A DNA stretch of 64,000 nt from Mesorhizobium sp. LMG 17147 (GCF_024297145.1 NZ_JANCTC010000009.1:124001-188000), one strand, 5' to 3'. Counted from the stretch's first letter, positions 16,370 to 24,644 are shown. The notes: generated by a model from the letters alone, not told the origin. Numbers and translations: made by a program.

Positions 16370-16396
16370 AAAAAGGGGCGGTCGCTCGCCCCTTTT
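16370..16396 (-). terminator. Rho-independent terminator after the NMT1-type binding-protein gene
   Basis: The stem AAAAGGGGCG/CGCCCCTTTT with a six-base loop gives a T-run on the minus strand and lies 25 bases past the stop of the 16421-17392 gene, ending the transporter operon. Confidence 0.85.
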
Positions 16397-16420
16397 CCGC
16401 TACAAGCCAGTTTGACAGCC

Positions 16421-17392
16421 CTATTTGATGGCCTTGTCGGTGATCGCCGTCGTGTAGGCGCCGGTAGGCTCCTTGCTGATGATCTTCTGGTCGAGCAGCG
16501 CCTTGGCGGTGCGCTCGTAGGTCGCCGGATCGAGCTTGCCATCGGCATTGTCGATCAGCTTGGCGACTTCGCCCATCATGCGCTTCTGGTGATTCTCGTC
16601 CTGGCCGCCATTGTCCATGACGATGCCGGCCGCTTCGTCGGAATTGTCGACGGCGTATTTCCAACCCTTCATCGAAGCGCGCACGAAACGCACCATCTTG
16701 TCCTCGAAGGCCGGATCCTTGAGCTTGTCCTCCAGGGCATAGAGCCCGTCTTCGAGGAGATCGTTGCCCATGGCGGAATAGTTGAAGACGGTCAGCTCTT
16801 CCGGCTTGTAGCCGGCGTCGATGAGCTGCCAGTACTCGTTATAGGTCATCACCGAAATGCAATCCGCCTGCTTCTGGATCAGCGGCTGCACGTCAAAGCT
16901 CTGCTTGAGCACGGTGACGCCGTCCGGCCCGCCATCGGTCTTGAGGCCAAGCTTGTTCATCCAGGCATAGAACGGATACTCGTTGCCGAAGAACCAGACG
17001 CCGAGCGTGTGGCCCTTGAAGTCGGCTTCCGTCTTGACCGGCCCGTCCTTCGGGCAGACCAGCTCCATACCGGCTTTCTTGAACGGCTGGGCGATGTTGA
17101 CCAGCGGCACGCCCTTTTCGCGGGCAGCCAGCGCGCCGCCCATCCAGTCGACGATGACGTCGGCGCCGCCGCCGGCGATGACCTGCTCCGGCGCAATATC
17201 GGGACCGCCGGGCTTGATCTCGACGTCGAGGCCTTCGGCCTCATAGAAACCTTTGTCCTTGGCGACATAATAACCGGCGAACTGTGCCTGGGTGACCCAT
17301 TTCAGCTGCAGTGTCACCTTGTCTGCGGCCATCGCCTGGAACGCGGCAAGCGACATCGCGCCGGCCAGCATCGAAACAACAAGTCTTTTCAT
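16421..17392 (-). CDS. ABC transporter substrate-binding protein, NMT1/THI5-like
   Basis: A 323-residue periplasmic binding protein. It has a signal peptide ending at FQAMA|ADKV and the NMT1/THI5-type N-terminus LQLKWVTQAQFAGYYVAKDK. Proteins of this group bind pyrimidine-like compounds such as hydroxymethylpyrimidine, riboflavin precursors or pyrimidine bases. Two permeases and, after a repeat-filled spacer, an ATPase precede it on the same strand, next to dihydropyrimidinase. Import of pyrimidines or their reduced products is therefore the likely job, by inference. ATG 17392 follows GAGGGT at suitable spacing. Confidence 0.85.
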   Translation of the reverse strand: MKRLVVSMLAGAMSLAAFQAMAADKVTLQLKWVTQAQFAGYYVAKDKGFYEAEGLDVEIKPGGPDIAPEQVIAGGGADVIVDWMGGALAAREKGVPLVNIAQPFKKAGMELVCPKDGPVKTEADFKGHTLGVWFFGNEYPFYAWMNKLGLKTDGGPDGVTVLKQSFDVQPLIQKQADCISVMTYNEYWQLIDAGYKPEELTVFNYSAMGNDLLEDGLYALEDKLKDPAFEDKMVRFVRASMKGWKYAVDNSDEAAGIVMDNGGQDENHQKRMMGEVAKLIDNADGKLDPATYERTAKALLDQKIISKEPTGAYTTAITDKAIK

Positions 17393-17432
17393 GTTTTTAC
17401 CCTCTGAAGTTAGCGCCCTAAACCCACCGCCC

Positions 17433-18569
17433 CTATCCACCACGGACAGAGGGATGCCAAAACGTGATTGCTCTCTCGAAAAAAGCGACCACGCCATAAA
17501 AGACCGAACCCGCAAGTGCTGCAACTGCGATTTCGGCCCACACCATGTCGATGTTCATCCGCCCGACTTCCGTCGAAATGCGGAACCCCATGCCGACCAC
17601 CGGGGTGCCGAAGAACTCGGCGACGATGGCGCCGATCAGCGCTAGCGTCGAATTGATCTTCAACGCATTGAAGATGAAGGGCGCGGCCGCCGGCAGCCGC
17701 AGCTTGAACAGCGTCTGCCAATAGCTCGAGGCATAGGTGCGCATCAGGTCGCGCTCCATATGGCCGGAGGCGGCAAGCCCGGCGACGGTGTTCACCAGCA
17801 TCGGGAAGAAGGTCATGATGATGACCACCGCTGCCTTCGACTGCCAGTCGAAGCCGAACCACATGACCATGATCGGCGCGACGCCGATGATCGGCAGCGC
17901 CGATACCATATTGCCGATCGGCAAAAGCCCGCGCCGCAGGAACGGCACGCGGTCGGCGGCGATGGCAACGAGGAAGCCGGCGCTGCTCCCCACCACATAG
18001 CCGAAGATGACCGCCTTGAAGATGGTCTGCCTGACATCGGCCGCCAGCACCGGCAGCGAGCCGACGATGCGGGCACCGATGGCGCTTGGCGGCGGCAGCA
18101 GGATGAAGGGAATGCCGGCACCACGCGTCACCGCTTCCCAGATGATCAGGATCCAGGCGCCGAAGATGGCCGGAATGATCAGGCGCAGGGCGGTTGACGC
18201 CCAGCGCGACGTCGGGCGAAACGACGACAACACGGTTACGCAGCGCCAGGCCAAAAACCACGCGGCGGCGAGCAGCAGATAGAAGGATGCGCGAGCGCTG
18301 CCCTCATTGCCGGTTATGCCGGCGAGCAGCATCCACGCCGCGCCATGCGCGCCAAGGAACAGCAACACCACCCCGATCATCGGTGGAAAGTTGTCGGCCT
18401 CGATTGCCACGAGCAGCAGAATGAAAATCGAAACCGTAGTCGCTATGCCGTAACCGGGCGTAGCACTGACGAGCGGCAAAACAAGCAGCGCGCCGACAAA
18501 CAGGACAAGCGCGGCATACCCCTGCCAGGATCGAGGCGTGATTGAGGAAAGGCTCAGGATGGAGCTCAT
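17433..18569 (-). CDS. ABC transporter permease (SsuC/TauC-type) with extra N-terminal helices
   Basis: A 378-residue inner-membrane permease. The C-terminal ~230 residues form the BPD_transp_1 domain, with the ATPase-contact region around LMRTYASSYWQTLFKLRLPAAAP. The first ~140 residues add three or four further hydrophobic helices that ordinary TauC-like permeases (about 250-270 residues) do not have. The ATG overlaps the stop of the next upstream permease (18566-18569). The pair probably forms the heterodimeric channel for the NMT1-type binding protein. Confidence 0.85.
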   Translation of the reverse strand: MSSILSLSSITPRSWQGYAALVLFVGALLVLPLVSATPGYGIATTVSIFILLLVAIEADNFPPMIGVVLLFLGAHGAAWMLLAGITGNEGSARASFYLLLAAAWFLAWRCVTVLSSFRPTSRWASTALRLIIPAIFGAWILIIWEAVTRGAGIPFILLPPPSAIGARIVGSLPVLAADVRQTIFKAVIFGYVVGSSAGFLVAIAADRVPFLRRGLLPIGNMVSALPIIGVAPIMVMWFGFDWQSKAAVVIIMTFFPMLVNTVAGLAASGHMERDLMRTYASSYWQTLFKLRLPAAAPFIFNALKINSTLALIGAIVAEFFGTPVVGMGFRISTEVGRMNIDMVWAEIAVAALAGSVFYGVVAFFERAITFWHPSVRGG

Positions 18570-19444
18570 GCCGGCCTCCCGCCCATGGCGCGGTCGACAA
18601 GGCGCCCGGCAATGCCGACCAGCATAACCAGCAGCGCCGCCACCACCGACCCGGCAACCAGCGCCGACCAGATGTCGATGGTCTGGCTGTAATAGGCGCC
18701 GGCGAGCAGTTTGGCGCCGATGCCGGCGACGGCGCCGGTCGGCAGCTCGCCGACGATGGCGCCGACCAGGCTGGCGGCCACCGCCACCTTCATCGAGGTG
18801 AACAGGAACGGCACCGAGGCCGGCACCCGCAATTTCCAGAAGGTCTGCGAAGGACTGGCATTATAGGTGTGCATCAGGTCGAGATGGGTAAGCTCGGGCG
18901 AGCGAAGCCCCTTCACCATGCCGACCGCCACCGGGAAGAACGACAGATAGGTCGAGATCAGTGCCTTCGGGATCAGCCCGGTGATGCCGACAGCGGCCAG
19001 CACAACGATGATCATCGGTGCCACCGCCAGGATCGGAATGGTCTGCGACGCGATGATCCACGGCATCAGGCTGCGGTCGAGCGTCGCCACATGCACGATG
19101 CCGACGGCGATGACGATGCCGAGCGCCGTGCCGAAGGCAAAGCCGAGCAGCGTCGACGACAGCGTCACCCAGGCATTGTAGACAAGGCTGCGGTTCGAGG
19201 TGATGCTGCGCAGAAACGTGTTTTCGAAAAAATTCACTGCCACCTGATGCGGCGCCGGCAGCGTCGGCTTCGGCTGCGCCAGCGTCTTACCGATGAATTC
19301 CACAATACCCGGTGTCTGATTGGCGCGGCGGTCTAGATCGCGCTGGAACGGCGTGTTGAGGATGACAGCCATGACGTACCAGACGACGACAACGCCCAGG
19401 AGGATCGAGGTCACCGGAACGATCTTGTCGCGAAACGAGTCCAT
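18566..19444 (-). CDS. ABC transporter permease (SsuC/TauC-type)
   Basis: A 292-residue inner-membrane permease with one N-terminal anchor helix (SILLGVVVVWYVMAVIL) and a BPD_transp_1 domain; the coupling loop is near LMHTYNASPSQTFWKLRVPA, parallel to that of its partner permease. ATG 19444 is used; the frame is open for about 31 codons further upstream, but that part is translated repeat sequence (the 19474-19494 hairpin) and not homologous to permeases. A 470-base spacer with repeats separates it from the ATPase gene. Confidence 0.85.
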   Translation of the reverse strand: MDSFRDKIVPVTSILLGVVVVWYVMAVILNTPFQRDLDRRANQTPGIVEFIGKTLAQPKPTLPAPHQVAVNFFENTFLRSITSNRSLVYNAWVTLSSTLLGFAFGTALGIVIAVGIVHVATLDRSLMPWIIASQTIPILAVAPMIIVVLAAVGITGLIPKALISTYLSFFPVAVGMVKGLRSPELTHLDLMHTYNASPSQTFWKLRVPASVPFLFTSMKVAVAASLVGAIVGELPTGAVAGIGAKLLAGAYYSQTIDIWSALVAGSVVAALLVMLVGIAGRLVDRAMGGRPA

Positions 19445-19473
19445 TCTAGCAGGCCTCGCCGGGTAAGCGCCCT

Positions 19474-19494
19474 CCTCTCCCCAACGGGGAGAGG
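19474..19494. repeat. Short palindromic repeat
   Basis: The perfect hairpin CCTCTCCCC-AAC-GGGGAGAGG is followed by GTGGCTGGAGCGAAGCGG. It belongs to the C-rich/G-rich palindromic repeats that recur in this window (24521-24692, 26000-26506, 62981-63105). Confidence 0.7.
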
Positions 19495-19603
19495 GTGGCT
19501 GGAGCGAAGCGGAGGCCGGGTACTTTCGCCCCGGCAATCGTTTCTTTCGAAGGGCGGAGCAGCCGCGAAGCGGCGTGCGTAAAGGGCGCCCCCAACCACC
19601 CCT

Positions 19604-19668
19604 TCGTCATCCTAGGGCGCAGCGAGGAGCGAAGCGACGCGGCGCAGACCCTAGGATCCGTGCCGTTA
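19604..19668 (+). repeat. CCTAGG-ended repeat element, copy 1
   Basis: About 65 bases bounded by CATCCTAGGGCG and CAGACCCTAGGATCC, i.e. by short inverted ends, with a purine-rich AGCGAGGAGCGAAGCG core. A related copy lies in inverted orientation at 19778-19840. The 19445-19914 spacer holds these repeats and no gene I can support. Confidence 0.75.
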
Positions 19669-19777
19669 CCTTCCCGCTCCGAAGCGGTGCTGAAGATGGC
19701 TCCCTTTCTGGAAGGAACGACGGTTGCGGTGGCTTGCCCGGCGCTTATTCTCGACCGCATGCGCGTTTCGGCCGACG

Positions 19778-19840
19778 TCACGGAATGGATCCTAGGGTCT
19801 GCGCACGCCGCTTCGCCGCAGCTCCGCCCTAGGATGACGA
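19778..19840 (-). repeat. CCTAGG-ended repeat element, copy 2 (inverted)
   Basis: The reverse complement matches copy 1 at 19604-19668 over most of its length, including both CCTAGG ends. The pair could fold into a long hairpin if transcribed between the ATPase and permease genes. Confidence 0.75.
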
Positions 19841-19914
19841 CAGCACGGTTAGCGCCTCCCTCGCGAGGGCGATGCACCTCCCGTGCCGAACGCGCAAGCC
19901 CGTTCCGCGCCGCC

Positions 19915-20706
19915 TCAATCATCATAGCTGTGCCCCGCCCTCAGCCCGTCCCGCACCCGCGCGGCGATGGCCAGGAACTCCGGCGTCTCGCGGATATCGA
20001 GCGGCCGCTTTTTCGGCAGCGTCGATCCTATGACGTCGCTGACACGCCCCGGGCGCGGCGACATGACGACGATGCGCGTCGACAGATAGACCGCCTCGGG
20101 GATCGAATGGGTGACGAAGCAGATGGTCTTGTTGGTCCGCTTCCAAAGCTCCAGCAACTGTTCGTTGAGGTGATCGCGCACGATCTCGTCGAGCGCGCCG
20201 AACGGCTCGTCCATCAACAAAAGGTCGGCGTCGAAGGCGAGCGCCCGCGCGATCGAAGCGCGCTGCTGCATGCCGCCCGAAAGCTGCCAGGGGTATTTCT
20301 TCTCGAAGCCGCCGAGGTTGACGAGGTCGAGGGTTCGCTTGATGCGCGCCGCCTGCTCAGCCCTGGACAGGCCCATGATCTCCAGCGGCAGCGCCACATT
20401 GCGCTCGATCGTGCGCCACGGATAAAGTGCGGCCGCCTGAAAGACATAGCCATAGGCGCGGCTCTGGCGCGCCTGCTCGGGCGTCATGCCGTTGACGGAG
20501 ATGGTTCCCGATGTCGGCTTCTCCAGATCGGCGATCACGCGCAGCAAGGTTGTCTTGCCGCAGCCGGAGGGCCCGATGAAGGACACGAATTCGCCCTTGC
20601 CGATGGTCAGGTCGACATTAGACAGCGCCTGCACCGGACCATCGTTGGTCTGGAAGGTCAGGCCAAGCTTGCTTGCCGAAACAACGGCTGGCGATACTCC
20701 CGTCAT
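19915..20706 (-). CDS. ABC transporter ATP-binding protein (SsuB/TauB-type)
   Basis: A 263-residue ATPase with Walker A GPSGCGKTTLL, Q-loop in YGYVFQAAALYPW, signature LSGGMQQRASIARAL, Walker B LLLMDEPFGALD and the H-loop histidine in VTHSIPEA. It is the energy source for the two TauC-like permeases downstream on the same strand. ATG 20706 is used; an in-frame GTG nine codons upstream is possible. A decayed copy of its N-terminal part lies about 600 bases away at 21287-21448, so this gene, or a relative, was once duplicated here. Confidence 0.88.
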   Translation of the reverse strand: MTGVSPAVVSASKLGLTFQTNDGPVQALSNVDLTIGKGEFVSFIGPSGCGKTTLLRVIADLEKPTSGTISVNGMTPEQARQSRAYGYVFQAAALYPWRTIERNVALPLEIMGLSRAEQAARIKRTLDLVNLGGFEKKYPWQLSGGMQQRASIARALAFDADLLLMDEPFGALDEIVRDHLNEQLLELWKRTNKTICFVTHSIPEAVYLSTRIVVMSPRPGRVSDVIGSTLPKKRPLDIRETPEFLAIAARVRDGLRAGHSYDD

Positions 20707-20852
20707 CGGCCGTAGCCTGTCGCTTCCGGCCACTGCGGCGCCGGCCGGAATCCCATTGATTTTACCCCGATGTTGCTTTCCACTCGCCCAGTCCTACTCG
20801 CCCCAAATCGACGCGCCCTTGTCCCATCAGATAGACGCCCGGAGTTACCCCG

Positions 20853-21257
20853 ATGTCGCCCAAACCGACGTGCCATCTTATCCGCCCTGAAAGCTCTTAT
20901 GAAGGCAAACAGGGCCTGAGTTATTTCGCCGGCATCGCCGCCGAAACAGTCGGCTCGTCCGGCATCTGCATGCATCTGCTGACCATGCCGCCGGGTGCCC
21001 GCGCCAAGGCGCATTTGCACGAAAACCATGAAACCGCGATCTATGTGCTCTCCGGCGAAGTCCATACCTGGTATGGCGACCGGCTTGAACAGCATATCGT
21101 GGTCAAGGCCGGCGATCTTTTCTACATTCCGGCCGGCGTGCCGCATCTGCCGGCCAATCTGAGCGACAGCCCCGCCTCGGCGGTCATTGCCCGCACCGAT
21201 CCCAACGAACAGGAAAGCGTCGTCCTGCTGCCGGCACTGGACGGGTTGGTCGCCTGA
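20853..21257 (+). CDS. Cupin-fold protein
   Basis: A 134-residue single-domain cupin. The first cupin motif is AHLHENHETAIYVLSGE, with the two His and the Glu as metal ligands; the second includes GDLFYIPAGVPHLPANL with a further His. No enzyme activity can be assigned. It is on the opposite strand to the transporter ATPase, 146 bases from it, and may belong to the same pathway or be an independent sugar or acid-binding protein. Confidence 0.82.
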   Translation: MSPKPTCHLIRPESSYEGKQGLSYFAGIAAETVGSSGICMHLLTMPPGARAKAHLHENHETAIYVLSGEVHTWYGDRLEQHIVVKAGDLFYIPAGVPHLPANLSDSPASAVIARTDPNEQESVVLLPALDGLVA

Positions 21258-21286
21258 GGTCTGTGTCGTGACAGGGGACTCGGCCG

Positions 21287-21448
21287 TCATCGGCACCTGG
21301 AGACTTCGCTGCAGCACGATAGATCGATGAAAGACACGAATTCGCCTTTGCCGGTTACCGGGTTGATATTAGACGAAACCTGCACCGGACTGTCATTGGT
21401 CTGGAGGGTGAGGCTGGGACCCCCTGGGTCTATAACGGCCTCAGACAT
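21287..21448 (-). pseudogene. Relic of an ABC ATPase N-terminus joined to a copied gene end
   Basis: Translated from an ATG at 21448 the frame reads SLTLQTNDSPVQVSSNI and then TGKGEFVSFI. This is a decayed copy of the start of the intact ATPase (LGLTFQTNDGPVQALSNV and IGKGEFVSFI). The match breaks off right before the Walker A loop. The frame then ends with EVSRCR and a stop, a copy of the EVSRCK end of the gene at 22174-22551. It is therefore a chimera made by rearrangement and not a working gene. Confidence 0.75.
21293..21307. repeat. 15-bp direct repeat, left copy
   Basis: GCACCTGGAGACTTC occurs here and again at 22180-22194 in the same orientation; the two copies bracket the AT-rich island. 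Confidence 0.7.
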
Positions 21449-21932
21449 TCGATATCAACTCGGGGAAATTGTGCTGGAGAAACCGCCAAGCCACCTGACC
21501 TCGCAGAATTTCGTCTCGTTCTTTCCATAAGTCCGCCTTCCCCTCAATCACCCTCTTAGCCCTCCATATAAATGTACTGATGTAATGGGCGTCTCTAAGC
21601 GCCTGCTCTAAATATCCAGAACCGTACCTTGCTTCTTCAACGTAGTTTTGGTTGCCACTACGCTTATATTTTCGCACCTTAATCCAAAACTTCTCATCAA
21701 GATACTTTGTAAATACGATAGTTCCATGGACTACGCTATTTCTTTTGTCGAACAATTCGACGATTCCGTAGTATAGATATTTCAGGTCCATCATGCCATC
21801 GGGGTCTCCGCATTCTCGCAATTTCGGATAGAGTACGTGAGCGTATGCGAAAAAGGCCGCTTTCTCTTCAATTTTAAATGGCTGTTTTTTACTTATGGAA
21901 AACGACAATTTGGGGAATTCCTTAGCAAACAA
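21441..21932 (-). CDS. Hypothetical protein with HEPN-like RNxxxH motif (3' part of a frameshifted gene?)
   Basis: The frame gives 163 residues from a TTG; there is no ATG. The upstream ORF 21958-22155 ends 25 bases before, and the sequence just ahead of this TTG continues in frame as EYDLDEFILLFAKEF. A single frameshift near 21960 would join both into one protein of about 235 residues. Arg64-Asn65-x3-His69 (LFDKRNSVVHG) matches the RNxxxH motif of HEPN-type RNases. The region is clearly AT-richer than the flanks. The gene is unrecognised; a defence or toxin role is only a guess. Confidence 0.45.
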   Translation of the reverse strand: MFAKEFPKLSFSISKKQPFKIEEKAAFFAYAHVLYPKLRECGDPDGMMDLKYLYYGIVELFDKRNSVVHGTIVFTKYLDEKFWIKVRKYKRSGNQNYVEEARYGSGYLEQALRDAHYISTFIWRAKRVIEGKADLWKERDEILRGQVAWRFLQHNFPELISNV

Positions 21933-21957
21933 CAGAATAAATTCGTCTAAATCATAT

Positions 21958-22155
21958 TCAAGGCAATGCTATTTCACTAACGTACTTTCCAATTGACGCA
22001 TAACTTCTTAGTTCGTCGTCGGAAAGATCTAACTTATTCTCTTTCGCGGTTATAGAAAGTTTTCCCCCATTGGCCAAAGCCTCTCCGATCAAGCTCGATA
22101 GACTCGGCTTTTGCGGAGATTCGCCCGACAAGGATTCCTCAATTTTCGGCGACAT
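21958..22155 (-). CDS. Short hypothetical protein, probable 5' part of the frameshifted island gene
   Basis: Sixty-five residues from an ATG preceded by CGGAG. The translation is polar (ESLSGESPQKPSLSSLIGEA, then KLSITAKENKLDLSDDELRS) with no known domain. It stops at 21958, and the homologous-looking continuation lies in another frame in the next ORF. I see it as the N-terminal third of one broken gene; two separate small genes cannot be excluded. Confidence 0.4.
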   Translation of the reverse strand: MSPKIEESLSGESPQKPSLSSLIGEALANGGKLSITAKENKLDLSDDELRSYASIGKYVSEIALP

Positions 22156-22173
22156 CAAACACTCCGATGGTGT

Positions 22174-22551
22174 TCACTTGCACCTGGAGACTTCCCCCAT
22201 GACCATGCCGTCCTCATCGGCGATCACCAGTTTCTTGGCATTCTTGGGGCTGCGCCTGACGGTGAATGTGATTGGCGACTGGCCTTCCTCGCCTTCCGCC
22301 TCGCATAGGGTTTTCAGCACCAGCGAACCGTCGGCTTTCGCCCGCTTTTCGGTGAACGTGCAGGCGCTGGTCGCCGTGATGAATTCGGTGTCGTTGAGCA
22401 GCAGCATGTCCTCGGCATAGACCTGCTGGCCGTTCCTGTTGATGCACCCTGACTTGTTGCCATAGGGCTTGGAGAGGTCGATCGCCGCTGCCGAAGCATG
22501 GCTGGCCGCCAGCGCCAACGAGGCGGCAAAGACGAGGTGAAAACCACGCAT
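22174..22551 (-). CDS. Small exported protein of unknown function
   Basis: A 125-residue protein with a signal peptide (MRGFHLVFAASLALAASHASA) and a mature part with four cysteines (SGCINRNG, SACTF, KTLCEAEG, SRCK). No family recognised. Its start lies two bases after the dihydropyrimidinase stop, so it is co-transcribed, but its sequence does not show a link to pyrimidine breakdown. Its last codons (GEVSRCK) contain the right copy of the 15-bp repeat that brackets the neighbouring AT-rich island. Confidence 0.65.
   Translation of the reverse strand: MRGFHLVFAASLALAASHASAAAIDLSKPYGNKSGCINRNGQQVYAEDMLLLNDTEFITATSACTFTEKRAKADGSLVLKTLCEAEGEEGQSPITFTVRRSPKNAKKLVIADEDGMVMGEVSRCK
22180..22194. repeat. 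15-bp direct repeat, right copy
   Basis: GCACCTGGAGACTTC, identical to 21293-21307. It lies inside the 3' end of the small exported protein gene. Confidence 0.7.
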
Positions 22552-22553
22552 GC

Positions 22554-24005
22554 TCAAACGCCCGTCGCCGGGATGCCTGTACGTTCCACCTTGCGCGGCG
22601 CGGAAATCTCCTTCCAGGTCGACAGTGCCCGGTTGACCGCCGCGTTCGGCTCGCGAGCGACGAACTCGCCATGGCCGGGCTTTGCCTTGACTTCGTTTTC
22701 CTCGATCGACAGTTCGCCGCGCGAGAAGACGAAGCGCGGCAGGCCGGTCACCTCGAAACCTTCGAACACGTTGTAGTCGATCACCGACTGCTGCTTCTTG
22801 GCCGTGATCTTCTTCTTGCGCTTCGGGTCCCAGACGAGGATGTCGGCGTCCGCGCCTTCGACGATGGCGCCCTTCTTCGGGTACATGTTGAGTATCTTGG
22901 CGATGTTGGTCGAGGTCACCGCGACGAACTCGTTCATCGTCAGCCGGCCGGTGTTGACGCCGGTCGTCCACAGCACCGGCAAACGATCCTCGAGCCCGCC
23001 GGTGCCATTCGGAATCTTGGTGAAGTCGCCGACGCCGTTGCGCTTCTGTTTGGTGGTGAAGGCACAATGGTCGGTCGCCACCACTTGCAGCGACCCGGCC
23101 TGCAGGCCGGCCCACAGCGAATCCTGGTGCCATTTGTTGCGGAAGGGCGGGCTCATGACACGGCGCGCCGCATGGTCCCAGTCCTTGTTGAAATACTCGC
23201 TCTCGTCCAGCGTCAGATGCTGGATCAGCGGCTCGCCGAACACCCGCATGCCTTTCTGCCGCGCGCGGCGGATGGCCTCGTGCGCCTGCTCGCAGGAGAC
23301 ATGCACGACATACAGCGGCACGCCAGCCATGTCGGCGATCATGATGGCGCGGTTGGTCGCCTCGCCTTCCACTTCCGGCGGGCGCGAATAGGCGTGCCCC
23401 TCCGGGCCATTGTTGCCCGCCGCCAGCAGCTTCTGCGACAGGGCGGCCACCACGTCGCCATTCTCGGCATGGACCAGCGGCAGCGCGCCAAGATCGGCGC
23501 AGCGCTGGAACGACGAATACAACTCGTCGTCGTCGACCATCAGCGCGCCCTTGTAGGCCATGAAATGCTTGAACGAGGTAATGCCCCTGTCGACGACGGT
23601 TGCCATTTCGTCGAACACCTGCTTGCCCCACCAGGTGATCGCCATGTGGAAGGAATAATCGCAGGACGCCTTCGAGGTCTTGTTGTCCCACATCTGCAGG
23701 GCCTCGAGCAGCGATTGCTGCGGTGCCGGCAGGCAGAAATCGACGACCATCGTCGTGCCGCCGGCAAGGGCCGCGCGGGTGCCGGATTCGAAGTCATCGG
23801 CCGAATAGGTGCCCATGAACGGCATTTCGAGATGGGTATGCGGGTCGATGCCGCCCGGCATCACATAGCAGCCGCTGGCGTCGAACTCATGGTCGCCGTG
23901 AAGATTGGAACCGATGGCGACGATCTTGCCGTGCTGCATCAGCACATCGGCCTTCCAGGTGCGGTCGGCTGTGACGATGGTGCCGTTTCGGATGACTTTG
24001 GTCAT
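22554..24005 (-). CDS. hydA: Dihydropyrimidinase (D-hydantoinase)
   Basis: A 483-residue amidohydrolase-fold enzyme that opens the ring of dihydrouracil or dihydrothymine to the N-carbamoyl amino acid. The metal ligands are visible: HTH in GGIDPHTHLEMPFMG, the lysine to be carboxylated in FKHFMAYKGAL, His in VHAENGD and VHVSCEQAHE, and Asp in VATDHCAF. Length and motifs fit the bacterial D-hydantoinase/dihydropyrimidinase group. ATG 24005 has AAGGGAACAAG upstream. It follows the ureidopropionase-like gene on the same strand, with a DUF559 gene and repeats in between; together with the transaminase these cover steps 2-4 of reductive pyrimidine breakdown. Confidence 0.92.
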   Translation of the reverse strand: MTKVIRNGTIVTADRTWKADVLMQHGKIVAIGSNLHGDHEFDASGCYVMPGGIDPHTHLEMPFMGTYSADDFESGTRAALAGGTTMVVDFCLPAPQQSLLEALQMWDNKTSKASCDYSFHMAITWWGKQVFDEMATVVDRGITSFKHFMAYKGALMVDDDELYSSFQRCADLGALPLVHAENGDVVAALSQKLLAAGNNGPEGHAYSRPPEVEGEATNRAIMIADMAGVPLYVVHVSCEQAHEAIRRARQKGMRVFGEPLIQHLTLDESEYFNKDWDHAARRVMSPPFRNKWHQDSLWAGLQAGSLQVVATDHCAFTTKQKRNGVGDFTKIPNGTGGLEDRLPVLWTTGVNTGRLTMNEFVAVTSTNIAKILNMYPKKGAIVEGADADILVWDPKRKKKITAKKQQSVIDYNVFEGFEVTGLPRFVFSRGELSIEENEVKAKPGHGEFVAREPNAAVNRALSTWKEISAPRKVERTGIPATGV

Positions 24006-24094
24006 TTTCTTGTTCCCTTGTGCTCTCGCGCTTCTTGTGAGCGTCTTGTCGGTGTTACAGGTGGGGTCAGGACCAACGGGGCTGTTAATGGCCT

Positions 24095-24481
24095 CTACAT
24101 GACTCCAACTTCCCGCAGTATCTCTTCGATACACCCGTCGAAAGATTCCGCCAGATCTCCGGTCGAAAACCGCAGCACACGATAGCCCTGCCGGCCAAAC
24201 CATGCATCGCGTATCCGATCCTTGTCCATTTGCTCCGGCGTGAAGTGATGCTCTCCGTCTACTTCGATGACGAGGTTCTTCTCATGCAGAACGAAGTCCG
24301 CAATGTAAGGCCCGATCGGCGCCTGCTTCCTGGCATGCAGGCCGTAGAGATGACCGAACTCTTTCAATTCCGACCAGAGCTTGCGTTCGCCATCCGTCAT
24401 GTTTCGGCGTAATGCCCTGGCACGTTTGATGGCGGCGGGGTCGATACCGGTCGGTGCCAAAACGAGTACCCCCACCCTCAA
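24095..24481 (-). CDS. DUF559 protein, Vsr-like PD-(D/E)XK nuclease fold (copy 1)
   Basis: About 128 residues. The core reads RRNMTDGERKLWSELKE, then GPYIADFVLHEKNLVIEVDGEHH, with the Asp and the Glu-Val-Asp of a PD-(D/E)XK-type site, and ends in FGRQGYRVLRFS. DUF559 is related to the very-short-patch endonuclease; no activity is proven. The start is uncertain: the TTG at 24481 lies in repeat-like sequence and a GTG two codons later is equally possible. It interrupts the spacer between the ureidopropionase-like gene and dihydropyrimidinase and has a 48-bp inverted repeat pair directly upstream (24521-24692). Confidence 0.78.
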   Translation of the reverse strand: MRVGVLVLAPTGIDPAAIKRARALRRNMTDGERKLWSELKEFGHLYGLHARKQAPIGPYIADFVLHEKNLVIEVDGEHHFTPEQMDKDRIRDAWFGRQGYRVLRFSTGDLAESFDGCIEEILREVGVM

Positions 24482-24520
24482 TCTCTTCCCGCAAAGGCAG
24501 AGAAATCGCGTACGAATTTT

Positions 24521-24568
24521 TTGCGAAGAGGGACCCCCACCCTAACCCTCCCCACAAGGAGGAGGGAA
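24521..24568 (+). repeat. 48-bp inverted repeat, left arm
   Basis: Starts TTGCGAAGAGGGACCCCCAC and ends with a C-rich block and AAGGAGGAGGGAA. Its reverse complement is at 24645-24692 with one mismatch; the loop is 76 bases. If transcribed it would form a very strong hairpin inside the operon. Confidence 0.85.
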
Positions 24569-24644
24569 TGCTGCCGCGCAATCCGACTTACGACCTTGGC
24601 GTTGGAAACGTTAGTAATTTGCCGCAAATCGGCGCTGACAGGAG

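Noticed and set aside
20762..20856. A 12-bp direct repeat (TTACCCCGATGT) at 20762-20773 and 20845-20856 before the cupin gene
   Set aside because: The second copy overlaps the cupin start codon and neither is palindromic; likely chance or a short slip.
24040..24075. A possible RutR box upstream of dihydropyrimidinase (GGTCAGGACC region)
   Set aside because: The half-sites point in the wrong orientation and match the consensus poorly.
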